From positions 1 to 40,061 of the forward strand of contig NZ_FRAB01000056.1 in assembly GCF_900142195.1 (NCBI RefSeq): a DNA stretch of 40,061 bases, read 5' to 3'. Of the stretch, positions 1 through 7,755 are shown piece after piece. A model generated the notes under the pieces. It was not told where the DNA came from. It was given only the letters and a program-made list of their open reading frames with translations, and searched no databases. Origin of the DNA: Paraburkholderia terricola. Its GTDB lineage: Bacteria > Pseudomonadota > Gammaproteobacteria > Burkholderiales > Burkholderiaceae. Both the position numbers and the translations under genes were made by a program. Each line of letters begins with the position of its first letter. The first letter of the stretch is position 1.

Positions 1-4
1 AGGC

Positions 5-1614
5 GGGGGTGCGGACGAAAACTTGGACTACCTGGAGGTAGTTCATGTTCTCATACGAAGATCGCATTCGAGCGGTCCGACTCTACTTGAAGCTGGGCAA
101 GCGCCTCGGGGCGACCATCCGGCAGTTGGGCTATCCAACAAAGAATTCTCTCAAAGCCTGGCATCGCGAATACGAACAGTGCCATGATCTACGGGCCGGC
201 TATGTCCGTTCGAGGCCAAGGTATTCGGCTGAACAGAAGAAGGCGGCCGTCGGTCATTATTTGAGCCATGACCGCTGTGCTGCCGCAACCTTGAGGGCTT
301 TGGGCTATCCAAGTCGCGAGACGCTTGCAGCCTGGATCGAAGAGCTACATCCCGAAATCAGAAAACGCGTTGTCGGCAGAGCAACTGGCAGCGTTCCAAA
401 ATCGCCGGAGGTGAAACAGGCGGCAGTCATCGAGCTGTGCACCAGGGAGGAAAGCGCGCGCCTAGTTGCCCGGAAAGCAGGCGTGAGCAGGCCGACGCTT
501 TACAATTGGAAGAACCAGCTACTCGGTCGTGACGCCCCAGCATCCATGAAACGCCAGAAGAAGCCAGCACCGGACGACGAGCGTGCGAAACTCGAGCAGC
601 AGGTCGAATCGCTTCGGCGCGACATCCGGCAACTGCAGCTCGAGCACGACATCCTGAAGAAGGCGAACGAACTGATAAAAAAAGGAATGGGCATCGACCC
701 GCAACTCCTGAGCAACCGGGAGAAGACAATGCTGGTTGATGCCCTTAAGCAGAGCTATTCGTTCTCCGAGCTGTTAGCGGCCCTAGGGCTTGCCCGCAGT
801 TCCTATTTCTATCACCGTACACGTCAACTCGTTGCTGACAGGCACGATGACGCGCGTCGCGTCATCGCGGATATCTTCAAACTCAATCACCGTTGCTACG
901 GATATCGCCGCATCCACGCGGCGTTGGGGAGGCAGCAGATCGTCATCTCGGAAAAGGTGGTGCGACGTTTAATGCGACAGGAAGGCCTGGCCGTTGCCAC
1001 GACCAGGCGACGTCGCTACGGCTCCTATTGCGGAGAAATAAGCCCCGCGCCGGAGAACATCATCAATCGTGACTTCCGCGCCGCTGCCCCTAATCAGAAA
1101 TGGCTCACGGACATTACCGAATTCCAGATTCCGGCCGGCAAAGTGTATCTGTCGCCAGTGATTGACTGCTTCGACGGTCTCGTTGTGAGCTGGTCAATCA
1201 GCACGCGGCCGGATGCCGAACTCGTCAACACCATGCTGGATTCGGCGATTGAGTCGCTGGCTGCCTGCGAGGAGCGGCCTGTGGTTCACTCCGATCGCGG
1301 GGCACACTATCGCTGGCCGGGGTGGCTCTCACGGATGCATAATGCAAGACTGATTCGGTCGATGTCGCGCAAAGGATGTTCGCCGGATAATGCAGCGTGC
1401 GAAGGTTTCTTCGGGCGCCTCAAGACGGAGTTATTCTATCCACGTGACTGGCGGGCCACGACAGTTGATCAATTCATTGAAGTCGTTGACTCGTATATCC
1501 GCTGGTATAACGCAAAGCGTATCAAGGTCTCGCTCGGTTCCCTCAGCCCCATCGAATACCGGCAGAGTCTTGGAATCGCGGCATAAATCAGTCCAAGAAT
1601 TTGTCCGCACCCCC
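5..1614 (+). mobile_element. Complete IS3-family insertion sequence
   Basis: A complete element bounded by imperfect terminal inverted repeats of about 26 bp. The left end (5-30) begins GGGGGTGCGGAC and carries ACTTGGACTA. The reverse complement of the right end (1589-1614) begins with the same 12 bases and carries TCTTGGACTG. The triplet GGC lies directly outside both ends (2-4 and 1615-1617), matching the 3-bp target duplication usual for IS3-type transposition. One transposase gene fills the element. It sits just downstream of the large sensor kinase gene and does not interrupt any gene visible here, although only four bases of left flank are available. Confidence 0.9.
45..1586 (+). CDS. 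IS3-family transposase, single fused OrfAB
   Basis: A 513-residue transposase. The N-terminal third carries repeated helix-turn-helix segments (around residues 1-50, 55-100 and 120-160), followed by a leucine-rich coiled coil (about 180-215) of the kind that drives multimerisation in OrfA. The C-terminal half is an rve-type integrase core with the catalytic triad visible as D356 (WLTDIT), D417 (HSDRG) and E453 (AACEGFFGRLK), giving D-35-E spacing. Most IS3 elements need a -1 frameshift to join orfA and orfB; here both parts are in one uninterrupted frame. A run of seven A residues (677-683) lies exactly at the usual junction, so slippage could yield a shorter OrfA-like product. The gene appears intact. 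Confidence 0.93.
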   Translation: MFSYEDRIRAVRLYLKLGKRLGATIRQLGYPTKNSLKAWHREYEQCHDLRAGYVRSRPRYSAEQKKAAVGHYLSHDRCAAATLRALGYPSRETLAAWIEELHPEIRKRVVGRATGSVPKSPEVKQAAVIELCTREESARLVARKAGVSRPTLYNWKNQLLGRDAPASMKRQKKPAPDDERAKLEQQVESLRRDIRQLQLEHDILKKANELIKKGMGIDPQLLSNREKTMLVDALKQSYSFSELLAALGLARSSYFYHRTRQLVADRHDDARRVIADIFKLNHRCYGYRRIHAALGRQQIVISEKVVRRLMRQEGLAVATTRRRRYGSYCGEISPAPENIINRDFRAAAPNQKWLTDITEFQIPAGKVYLSPVIDCFDGLVVSWSISTRPDAELVNTMLDSAIESLAACEERPVVHSDRGAHYRWPGWLSRMHNARLIRSMSRKGCSPDNAACEGFFGRLKTELFYPRDWRATTVDQFIEVVDSYIRWYNAKRIKVSLGSLSPIEYRQSLGIAA

Positions 1615-1627
1615 GGCTGTCCTGGTT

Positions 1628-1664
1628 AAAAATGCCCTGCGCCGCGAGCGAACCGGCTCGGCGG
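1628..1664 (-). terminator. Weak intrinsic terminator after the hybrid kinase
   Basis: Directly after the stop codon of the 1865-aa kinase, a GC-rich hairpin with one bulge (arms about 1642-1649 and 1656-1664) is followed on the minus strand by a five-T run (1628-1632). The gap of about eight bases or more between stem and T-run makes it a weak candidate. The IS3 element begins only 14 bp beyond it. Confidence 0.35.
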
Positions 1665-4600
1665 TCAAGGCAAAACCGGGTGCTCGGCCACCGGCAGCGT
1701 AAATCCGAACACCGTCCCCGTCGGCTCGCCCGGCGTGGCGGTCAACGTGCCGCCATGCGCCTCGATGATCGACTTGCAGATCGCGAGCCCCATCCCCATG
1801 CCGGTTTCCTTCGTCGTAAAGAACGCGTCGAAAATGCGCGGCGCGATCTCGGCGCTGATGCCGCAGCCGTTGTCCTGCACCGACACCGTCACCGAACCCT
1901 GGCCGTTGACCGCCGTGGCGACGCTCAGCAAGCGCTGCCGCGCGTCGAGATGGCTCATCGCATCCGCGGCGTTCATGACGAGGTTGAACAGCACCTGCTG
2001 CAATTGCACGCGATCGGCCAGCACCGCGCAGCGCGACGCCAGATCGAGCCTGACGTTCACGCCCTTCTGCTCGATTTCGGCGGCCGCCAGCGCGAACACC
2101 TCGCGCACCACGCTGTCGACGAAGGTCGGCACCGGGCTCGGCTTCGCTTCCTTGGCGAGCGATTGCAGCGAGCGGATGATGTCGCCGGCGCGCTTGCCGT
2201 CCTTGACGATATCGCGCAAGCCGGCCAGCGCCTCGTGCATGTCGGGCTCCGGGCGGTTCAGCCAGCGCACGCCCGCGCTCGCGTTCGAGACGATGGACGC
2301 GAGCGGCTGATTGATCTCATGCGCGATCGAAGCCGCTAGCTCGCCCATCGTGGTCGCGCGCGAGGCGCGCGCTAGTTCGATCTTGGCGTTTTGCAGCGCG
2401 AGTTCGGTCATGTGACGCTCGGTGTAATCCGTCACCACGCCGACGAAGTTGCTCACGCCCGAAGGCTCGCCGAGCGCTTCCAGGTGCCGGACCGCGCCGC
2501 CGGGCACGCGCACGCGGAATTTCATGCGGAACGGCGTGCGCTCGCGCGTGGCGCGCTCCACCGCTTCGCGGTATGCGTCCACGTCCTCGGGATGAATGCG
2601 TTCGATGATCGCCTCGTCGCTCGGGCTGCCCCTCTCCATCGGCCAGCCGAACACGTTGTAAAGCTCATCGGACCAGTAGCGTTCGCCGCTCAGACTGTTC
2701 CAGATGTAGCTGCCCGACCGGCCGATCTTCTGCCCCAGTGCAAGCGCCTCCTCGCTCATCCGCAACGCCGACTCGGTCTGCTTTCTGCGCTTGTTTTCCT
2801 CGACGAGTTCCGCATAGAGGCGCGCCGTCTCCAGCGAAATCGCCGCCTGTGACGCCAGCAATTCGAGCACCGACGTGCGGCTCGCGGTGAAAACGCCGGC
2901 CGTCAGGTCGTTCTCCAGGTACAACGCGCCGATCGCGTTGCCCTGCTTGACGAGCGGCAGGCACAGCACCGAACGCACGGACCGTTCCGCAAGCGACGTA
3001 TCGAACGAAAAGCGCGCATCGCGCCGCGCGTCTTCGACCACCACGGGCTTGCGCGTGCGCAGCGCCGTATAGAACACCGACAGCGGAATGTACGAGCCCT
3101 CGGCGCGTTCGCCGGACAGCGTCACCTGAACGCCGCCCGGCTCTTCCTGCCCATGCGCCTCGATAACCGGCACATCGTCCTTCAGCAGCATCAGCGCGCC
3201 GCGCTGCGCGCCCGCGTGGACGATCGCCAACGTGACGAGCGTTCTGACCAGCTTGTCGAGCACGATCTCCTCGGACAAGGCCTGCGACGATTTGAGCGCG
3301 GACACCAGATCGAACTGCTCCTGCGCGTCGGCGATTTCGACCGCGGCGCGCGCCGCGCCAGGCCGCTCGAACGCATGATGCAGCGGACGTTCGGCGCGTT
3401 CGAGTTGCTCGACCTTGAGAAGCGCGCCCCAGCGGGTATAGGCCTCGATCGCGCAGCGGTGATGATGGTGCGCCGCGGTAAAAAGCCCGTTCGACTTGCA
3501 GCACAGCGACGCGAGTTCATGAGCGAGCGCGTGGCTGTGCGCGAAGCCGTTCTCCGCCGCCGCGGCGGCCGCCTGCTCGTAGAAGGCCAGCGCCGCGAGC
3601 GGCGAGCCCTTGAGCCGCGCGACCTCGGCCTCGACGATCAGCAGCTTGTCCTTGAAGGTAGCCGGATTGATTCGCGCCCAGTGCCTCAGCTTCGCCAGAT
3701 GCGGCTCGATCTTCTCGACGGCCTCGTCGTGATCGGCGCAGGTTTTCGCAAGGTTGAGGGCTTGATAAAAGTGATAGTCCAGCAGATGAATATGCGCGGG
3801 CGTCGCCCACTTCAACTCGCCGGCCACGCTCAGGCAATACGCCGCGTTGTGATGGTCGCCGTGGAAATAGCAGGAGACGCCCTTGAACAGCCAGATCCAG
3901 AAACGCAGGGTGGTCATCTGCGTATCGAGCAGCGCGGGGTCGAAGGTCATTCGCCCATCGACCACCATGCCGAAATTGCCCGGCAGGCCAGGTCCGCCGC
4001 TCAGGCTATGCACGAAGCGCTTTTGCAGTTCGAGAATGTGCTCGACGTCCTTGAAGCGCACGCGCCGCGCGAACGAAAGACCCACGTCGATTTCCTTGTC
4101 GACCTGATCCAACGGCACGCCCTGGGTCAGCAGGTCCGACACGATGTGATTGCACGCGTAGCAGCTCATCGTCAGATCGCCGCTCGGACGCGCCGATTCG
4201 AACGCGCCGCGCGCGCATTCCAGCACGTAGGGCAGCGGCTGCGTCCATACGCTCACCTGGTCGAGCGCAACGAGCGTGCTGGTCACCGCCGACTGGTAGC
4301 CGCGTTGCTCGGTCAGCCTGCGGCCGAGCCGCGAATATTCGAAGCCTTCCTCGTAGCGGCCGAAGAATTCGGCCACATAGACGCCGAACCAGGCGAAACA
4401 ATGCGCCGACGCCGCCGTGACGCCATGATCGATCGTCAACTGCGCCATGTGGCACAGGTGCAGGAAACCGAGCCGTTCGTTCACGAACGAGGCCGGCGCA
4501 TAGACGCTCGCCAGCAGATTCAATTCCGATTCGATCGCCTCGTTTTGCAAGGCCGGCAATTCGGCCAGCGAGGCGATGCTGCGCGTGCGCAGCGATTCAT

Positions 4601-7262
4601 TCAGGCGGTTATACGCGGCGTCGACATCCGCCGCCTCGGGATAACGCGGCATGTCGCGGCCGAAGAGCTTGATGCCTTCCAGCGCCGTCTCGATCGCGGC
4701 CTCGTAGTCCGACAGATGCTGCTGCATGTCGACCTTGAGCTTGTACACCGAGGCGCGCGCGATCACCGGCAAGTCCTGGCGCAGCAGCGTCTCGATCCGC
4801 GCGCCCGCCGCTTCGAAGTCGGCATTCAGAATATGACACTGCACGCGCAACAGGCCGACCTCGAAGCCGAGCGAGCGCGAATAGTCGTCGCCGCTCGCGT
4901 CGAGCAGATTTTGCGCGACGTCCAGGTAGTTCAGCGCCGATTGAATCGCGATCGCTTCCTTTGCGTGGCGGGCCGCTTGCAGACAGATCTTGCTGAACAC
5001 GCGCGTTTCGTCGGCATCGAGCGAATGAAACGCGCCGGCCGCCTGCGCCAGTTGAATGTGATGCGCGATTTCAAAGGCCGACTTGCGGACCTCGCGCACG
5101 TTGAACTCCTCGAACAGCACGCGCGCGATGCGTGCGTGTTCGGCCGCGCGGTCGCGCACATCGGTCAGCGCATACGCCGCTTCCTGCACGCGGTCGTGCG
5201 CGAAGGCGAAGCCGGTTCTGTCCGACAGCACGAGCCCCGCTTCGACGGCGGGACGCAGGCGCCGCTCCAGTTCGGCATCGGCGTCACGGTCGATCCGCAA
5301 CAGCGTGGTCTTGTCCACCCGCCGCCCCATGAACGCCAGCAGCCGCAGAACGGCCTGCGCGTCGGCGGGCAAGCGGGCCACGCGCGTGACCATCAGGTCG
5401 ACCACGTTATCGGAATACTGATGCTCGCGGATGCGTTCGAGCTCCCACGTCCAGCGGCCCACGATCCCGTCGTAACGGATCAGCTGATTGTCGGCGAGAG
5501 CCAGCAGCAGTTGCTTGACGAAGAACGGATTGCCGCCTGTCTTGTCGTGAACCACCTGCGCGAGCGCCGAGACCTGCGCGGGCGCGCAATGCAGCGCGTC
5601 GGCCAGCAACGCGGCGACGTTGGCGGGATCGAGCGGCGCGACCGCGAGCCGCGTGACGCGTGCCGCGCCGCCCGGCAGCGCATCGAGGAAAGCCTTGAAC
5701 TTCGGCGAACGCTCGACCTCGTTGTCGCGATACGCGCAGATCAGCAGCACATGCCTGATCTCGGGATTCGTGACGAAGCCCGCGATGAAATTCAACGTGG
5801 CGTCGTCGAACCAGTGAACGTCGTCGAAGAACAGGATCAACGGATGCTGCGCGGTGGCGAACACGGAAATGAGCCGCGTGAGCAGCGCCCGGAAACGAAG
5901 CTGCGCCTCCACCGGCGGCAGATCCGGCACCTCCGGCTGCGCGCCCAGCACCAGTTCGAGTTCGGGAATGAAACTGGCGAGCAGTTTGCCCTGCCATTGC
6001 AGCGCCTCGCGCAGCACGTTGCGCCAGCGTTGCAGATCGGCCTCGGCTTCGCCGAGAATGCGCTGGAACAGCGAGCGCACGGCCTGCATCAACGGCGCGT
6101 AGGGCGCGTTCTGTCCGTATTGTTCAAGCTTGCCCGAAGCGAACAGCGTGGGCGACTGAGCCGTGGCGCGGTGCGCGCTTCGCACCAGTTCCGATTTGCC
6201 CGCGCCCGAATAGCCGGACACGAGGATCAGTTCGGGGCTGCCTTGCCGCGCGTTGCGCCGGAACGCCTCCAGCAGCGTGTCGTGTTCGTTCGCCCTTCCG
6301 AACAGACGATGCGTGACCGCGAGGTGCCTCACGTTGTCCTCGGCCGCGGGTTCGAACGGCACGATGTGCTGCATTTCGTTCCAGTCCGCGAGACAGCGGC
6401 GCAAATCCGCTTCGAGACTCGACGCGCTCTGATACCGCTCGTCGGGATTCTTGGCGAGCAGCTTCAGAATGATCGCGCCGAGCACCTCGGGAATCGCGTG
6501 GCGAAATTGCAGCGGATTCGCGGGCTGACGCGCGACGTGGTTGTAGACCCACTCCACCGCGTCGTTCGCTTCGAACGGCAGCCGCCCCGTGAGCAGTTCG
6601 TAGAGCGTCACGCCGAGTGAATAGAGATCGCTGCGCTCGTCCGCGTGACGCTCGGCGCGGCGCGCCTGTTCCGGCGACATGTAGGCGAGCGTGCCGTATA
6701 GCGTGTCGTGCGCTTCCGTGGCCGGCTCACTGGCGGCGCTGGACGCGTCGCGCACGCCCAGCAGCCGCACCGTGCCGTCCGCGCCTTCCAGCAGATTCGC
6801 CGGCTTGAGGTCGCGATGCAGCACGCCGCGCGAATGCGCATGCCGCAACGCGCGCGCCGCGCCCACCGCCAGTCGCAGGAAACGGCCGGGCGCGATGGTT
6901 CCGTCCGCCGCGAGGTGAATCAGCGCGCCGCCGCCATCCTCGCACACGAGAACCGGGCCCTTGGCTAGCCGCAAGAGCGCGACGGGCCGCACGGCCCACG
7001 TCGATTCGAGCCTGGAGGCGGCGGCGAACTCCTGCTGCAAACGGCGGAAAACGGCTTCCGACGGAACGTCGGTGGCCGCCGCGATGAACCACGACTGCAA
7101 TCCGTCAGACGACCTCGCGCGACACCGCACGATGTTGCCGTCGATCAGCAGCGGTTCGAGCAGGAGCTGATCGAACCACGATTGATCGAAGTGGATGACG
7201 ACGGCGGATTCGCCGGGGCCGGGGCCGGGGCCGGCGCTCTCGATGATCGCGTCCGTGCTCAA
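1665..7262 (-). CDS. Hybrid Ser/Thr kinase-like / ATPase / GAF-PAS sensor histidine kinase
   Basis: An 1865-residue cytoplasmic signalling protein. Domains in order: protein-kinase fold (about 25-290; HRDLKPANLL at 149-158, MSPEQ at 195-199); AAA/STAND-like ATPase (Walker A GYSGAGKS near 350-357, Walker B LILFFDDVHW near 475-484); a long helical-repeat region; GAF (about 1310-1460); PAS (about 1490-1610); HisKA with phospho-acceptor His about 1648 in AHEINQPL; HATPase_c with N box (LVMNAADAM), G1 (DNGCG) and G2-type (GMGMGLAI) motifs. The architecture is a known large sensor-kinase family in Burkholderiaceae. The kinase domain looks degenerate: I see no beta-3 lysine, and LGV stands where DFG is expected, so it may be a pseudokinase or sensor module. 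The histidine kinase half looks complete. The start overlaps the receiver gene upstream by ATGA, implying translational coupling. The cognate output regulator is not certain. Confidence 0.93.
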   Translation of the reverse strand: MSTDAIIESAGPGPGPGESAVVIHFDQSWFDQLLLEPLLIDGNIVRCRARSSDGLQSWFIAAATDVPSEAVFRRLQQEFAAASRLESTWAVRPVALLRLAKGPVLVCEDGGGALIHLAADGTIAPGRFLRLAVGAARALRHAHSRGVLHRDLKPANLLEGADGTVRLLGVRDASSAASEPATEAHDTLYGTLAYMSPEQARRAERHADERSDLYSLGVTLYELLTGRLPFEANDAVEWVYNHVARQPANPLQFRHAIPEVLGAIILKLLAKNPDERYQSASSLEADLRRCLADWNEMQHIVPFEPAAEDNVRHLAVTHRLFGRANEHDTLLEAFRRNARQGSPELILVSGYSGAGKSELVRSAHRATAQSPTLFASGKLEQYGQNAPYAPLMQAVRSLFQRILGEAEADLQRWRNVLREALQWQGKLLASFIPELELVLGAQPEVPDLPPVEAQLRFRALLTRLISVFATAQHPLILFFDDVHWFDDATLNFIAGFVTNPEIRHVLLICAYRDNEVERSPKFKAFLDALPGGAARVTRLAVAPLDPANVAALLADALHCAPAQVSALAQVVHDKTGGNPFFVKQLLLALADNQLIRYDGIVGRWTWELERIREHQYSDNVVDLMVTRVARLPADAQAVLRLLAFMGRRVDKTTLLRIDRDADAELERRLRPAVEAGLVLSDRTGFAFAHDRVQEAAYALTDVRDRAAEHARIARVLFEEFNVREVRKSAFEIAHHIQLAQAAGAFHSLDADETRVFSKICLQAARHAKEAIAIQSALNYLDVAQNLLDASGDDYSRSLGFEVGLLRVQCHILNADFEAAGARIETLLRQDLPVIARASVYKLKVDMQQHLSDYEAAIETALEGIKLFGRDMPRYPEAADVDAAYNRLNESLRTRSIASLAELPALQNEAIESELNLLASVYAPASFVNERLGFLHLCHMAQLTIDHGVTAASAHCFAWFGVYVAEFFGRYEEGFEYSRLGRRLTEQRGYQSAVTSTLVALDQVSVWTQPLPYVLECARGAFESARPSGDLTMSCYACNHIVSDLLTQGVPLDQVDKEIDVGLSFARRVRFKDVEHILELQKRFVHSLSGGPGLPGNFGMVVDGRMTFDPALLDTQMTTLRFWIWLFKGVSCYFHGDHHNAAYCLSVAGELKWATPAHIHLLDYHFYQALNLAKTCADHDEAVEKIEPHLAKLRHWARINPATFKDKLLIVEAEVARLKGSPLAALAFYEQAAAAAAENGFAHSHALAHELASLCCKSNGLFTAAHHHHRCAIEAYTRWGALLKVEQLERAERPLHHAFERPGAARAAVEIADAQEQFDLVSALKSSQALSEEIVLDKLVRTLVTLAIVHAGAQRGALMLLKDDVPVIEAHGQEEPGGVQVTLSGERAEGSYIPLSVFYTALRTRKPVVVEDARRDARFSFDTSLAERSVRSVLCLPLVKQGNAIGALYLENDLTAGVFTASRTSVLELLASQAAISLETARLYAELVEENKRRKQTESALRMSEEALALGQKIGRSGSYIWNSLSGERYWSDELYNVFGWPMERGSPSDEAIIERIHPEDVDAYREAVERATRERTPFRMKFRVRVPGGAVRHLEALGEPSGVSNFVGVVTDYTERHMTELALQNAKIELARASRATTMGELAASIAHEINQPLASIVSNASAGVRWLNRPEPDMHEALAGLRDIVKDGKRAGDIIRSLQSLAKEAKPSPVPTFVDSVVREVFALAAAEIEQKGVNVRLDLASRCAVLADRVQLQQVLFNLVMNAADAMSHLDARQRLLSVATAVNGQGSVTVSVQDNGCGISAEIAPRIFDAFFTTKETGMGMGLAICKSIIEAHGGTLTATPGEPTGTVFGFTLPVAEHPVLP

Positions 7263-7633
7263 TTCGCCGCCCCTTTGCGTCCGATCGCAAGCTCGATCGA
7301 ATCGAGCAGCATTTCTTCCGCAAAGGGCTTGCGCAGAAAGCCGACCGCGCCCTGCCGCATGGCGCGCTGCACGGTGTCATCGTCGCCGTGCGCCGACATG
7401 AACACGATGGGAACCCGCCGATGCTCCGCGTTCAGTCGACGCTGCACGTCGAGCCCCTGCATGCCCTGCATCCGCACGTCGAGCAACACGCACAACGCAT
7501 CGTCGACGACGGGCGAGGCAAGGAAGTCCTCGCCCGATGAAAAGGACACGGTCGTATAGCCCACGGCCTTCAGGAGATTCCCGAGACCGCTCCGTACCGA
7601 AGCGTCATCGTCGACGATGCAAACAAAACTCAT
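7259..7633 (-). CDS. Receiver-only response regulator (CheY/FixJ-like REC)
   Basis: A 124-residue stand-alone receiver domain with the acidic pocket D8-D10, phospho-acceptor D52 in LLDVRM, switch Ser80 in FMSAHGD and conserved K102 in RKPF. There is no DNA-binding or enzymatic output domain. It overlaps the downstream histidine kinase by ATGA and begins at an ATGA shared with the 41-codon ORF upstream, so it is almost certainly made together with the kinase. The likely role is phospho-acceptor or relay for that kinase (inference), perhaps signalling by protein contact. Its receiver most resembles those of FixJ-type regulators, and a full FixJ-type regulator lies at 12462-13133. Confidence 0.92.
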   Translation of the reverse strand: MSFVCIVDDDASVRSGLGNLLKAVGYTTVSFSSGEDFLASPVVDDALCVLLDVRMQGMQGLDVQRRLNAEHRRVPIVFMSAHGDDDTVQRAMRQGAVGFLRKPFAEEMLLDSIELAIGRKGAAN

Positions 7634-7755
7634 GGCTGCCTGTACTCCAGGGGCGCGCGAGGCGCGCCCACATCATGCGTGTAGATCACATTCGGCGCGA
7701 TTGCCGCGGCGGCGGGGTTCGCCGCGGCAATCGCGCCGAGGATTGCGCCGTTCAT
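7630..7755 (-). CDS. 41-codon coupled ORF (possible microprotein or leader peptide)
   Basis: A short frame encoding 41 residues, Ala/Pro-rich at the N-terminal half (MNGAILGAIAAANP) and ending APLEYRQP. I do not recognise it. Its ATG overlaps the TGA of the upstream STAND regulator (ATGA, 7752-7755) and its TGA overlaps the ATG of the receiver gene (ATGA, 7630-7633), repeating the coupling at the receiver/kinase junction. Against simple coding, the segment contains a perfect 20-bp inverted repeat (7692-7711 and 7720-7739) and an 8-bp one (7651-7658 and 7662-7669). It may be a microprotein, a translated leader controlling the hairpin, or a structured spacer that is open by chance. No clear ribosome-binding site precedes the ATG. 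Confidence 0.4.
   Translation of the reverse strand: MNGAILGAIAAANPAAAAIAPNVIYTHDVGAPRAPLEYRQP
7651..7739 (-). other. Two intercistronic hairpins, one with a 20-bp perfect stem
   Basis: The left arm 7692-7711 (TCGGCGCGATTGCCGCGGCG) is the exact reverse complement of 7720-7739, around an 8-nt loop. A second stem, GGGCGCGC/GCGCGCCC with a GAG loop, lies at 7651-7669, nearer the receiver start. On the minus-strand transcript both sit between the STAND regulator and the receiver gene. Neither is followed by a T-run, so intrinsic termination is unlikely. RNA processing, attenuation or control of translational coupling would fit. Confidence 0.7.

Noticed and set aside
3153..6620. An 1155-codon open frame on the plus strand, opposite the hybrid kinase gene
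   Set aside because: It is rich in Arg, His, Gln and Ala with no recognisable domain, as expected for the antisense frame of a high-GC gene. The minus-strand frame has clear domains throughout.
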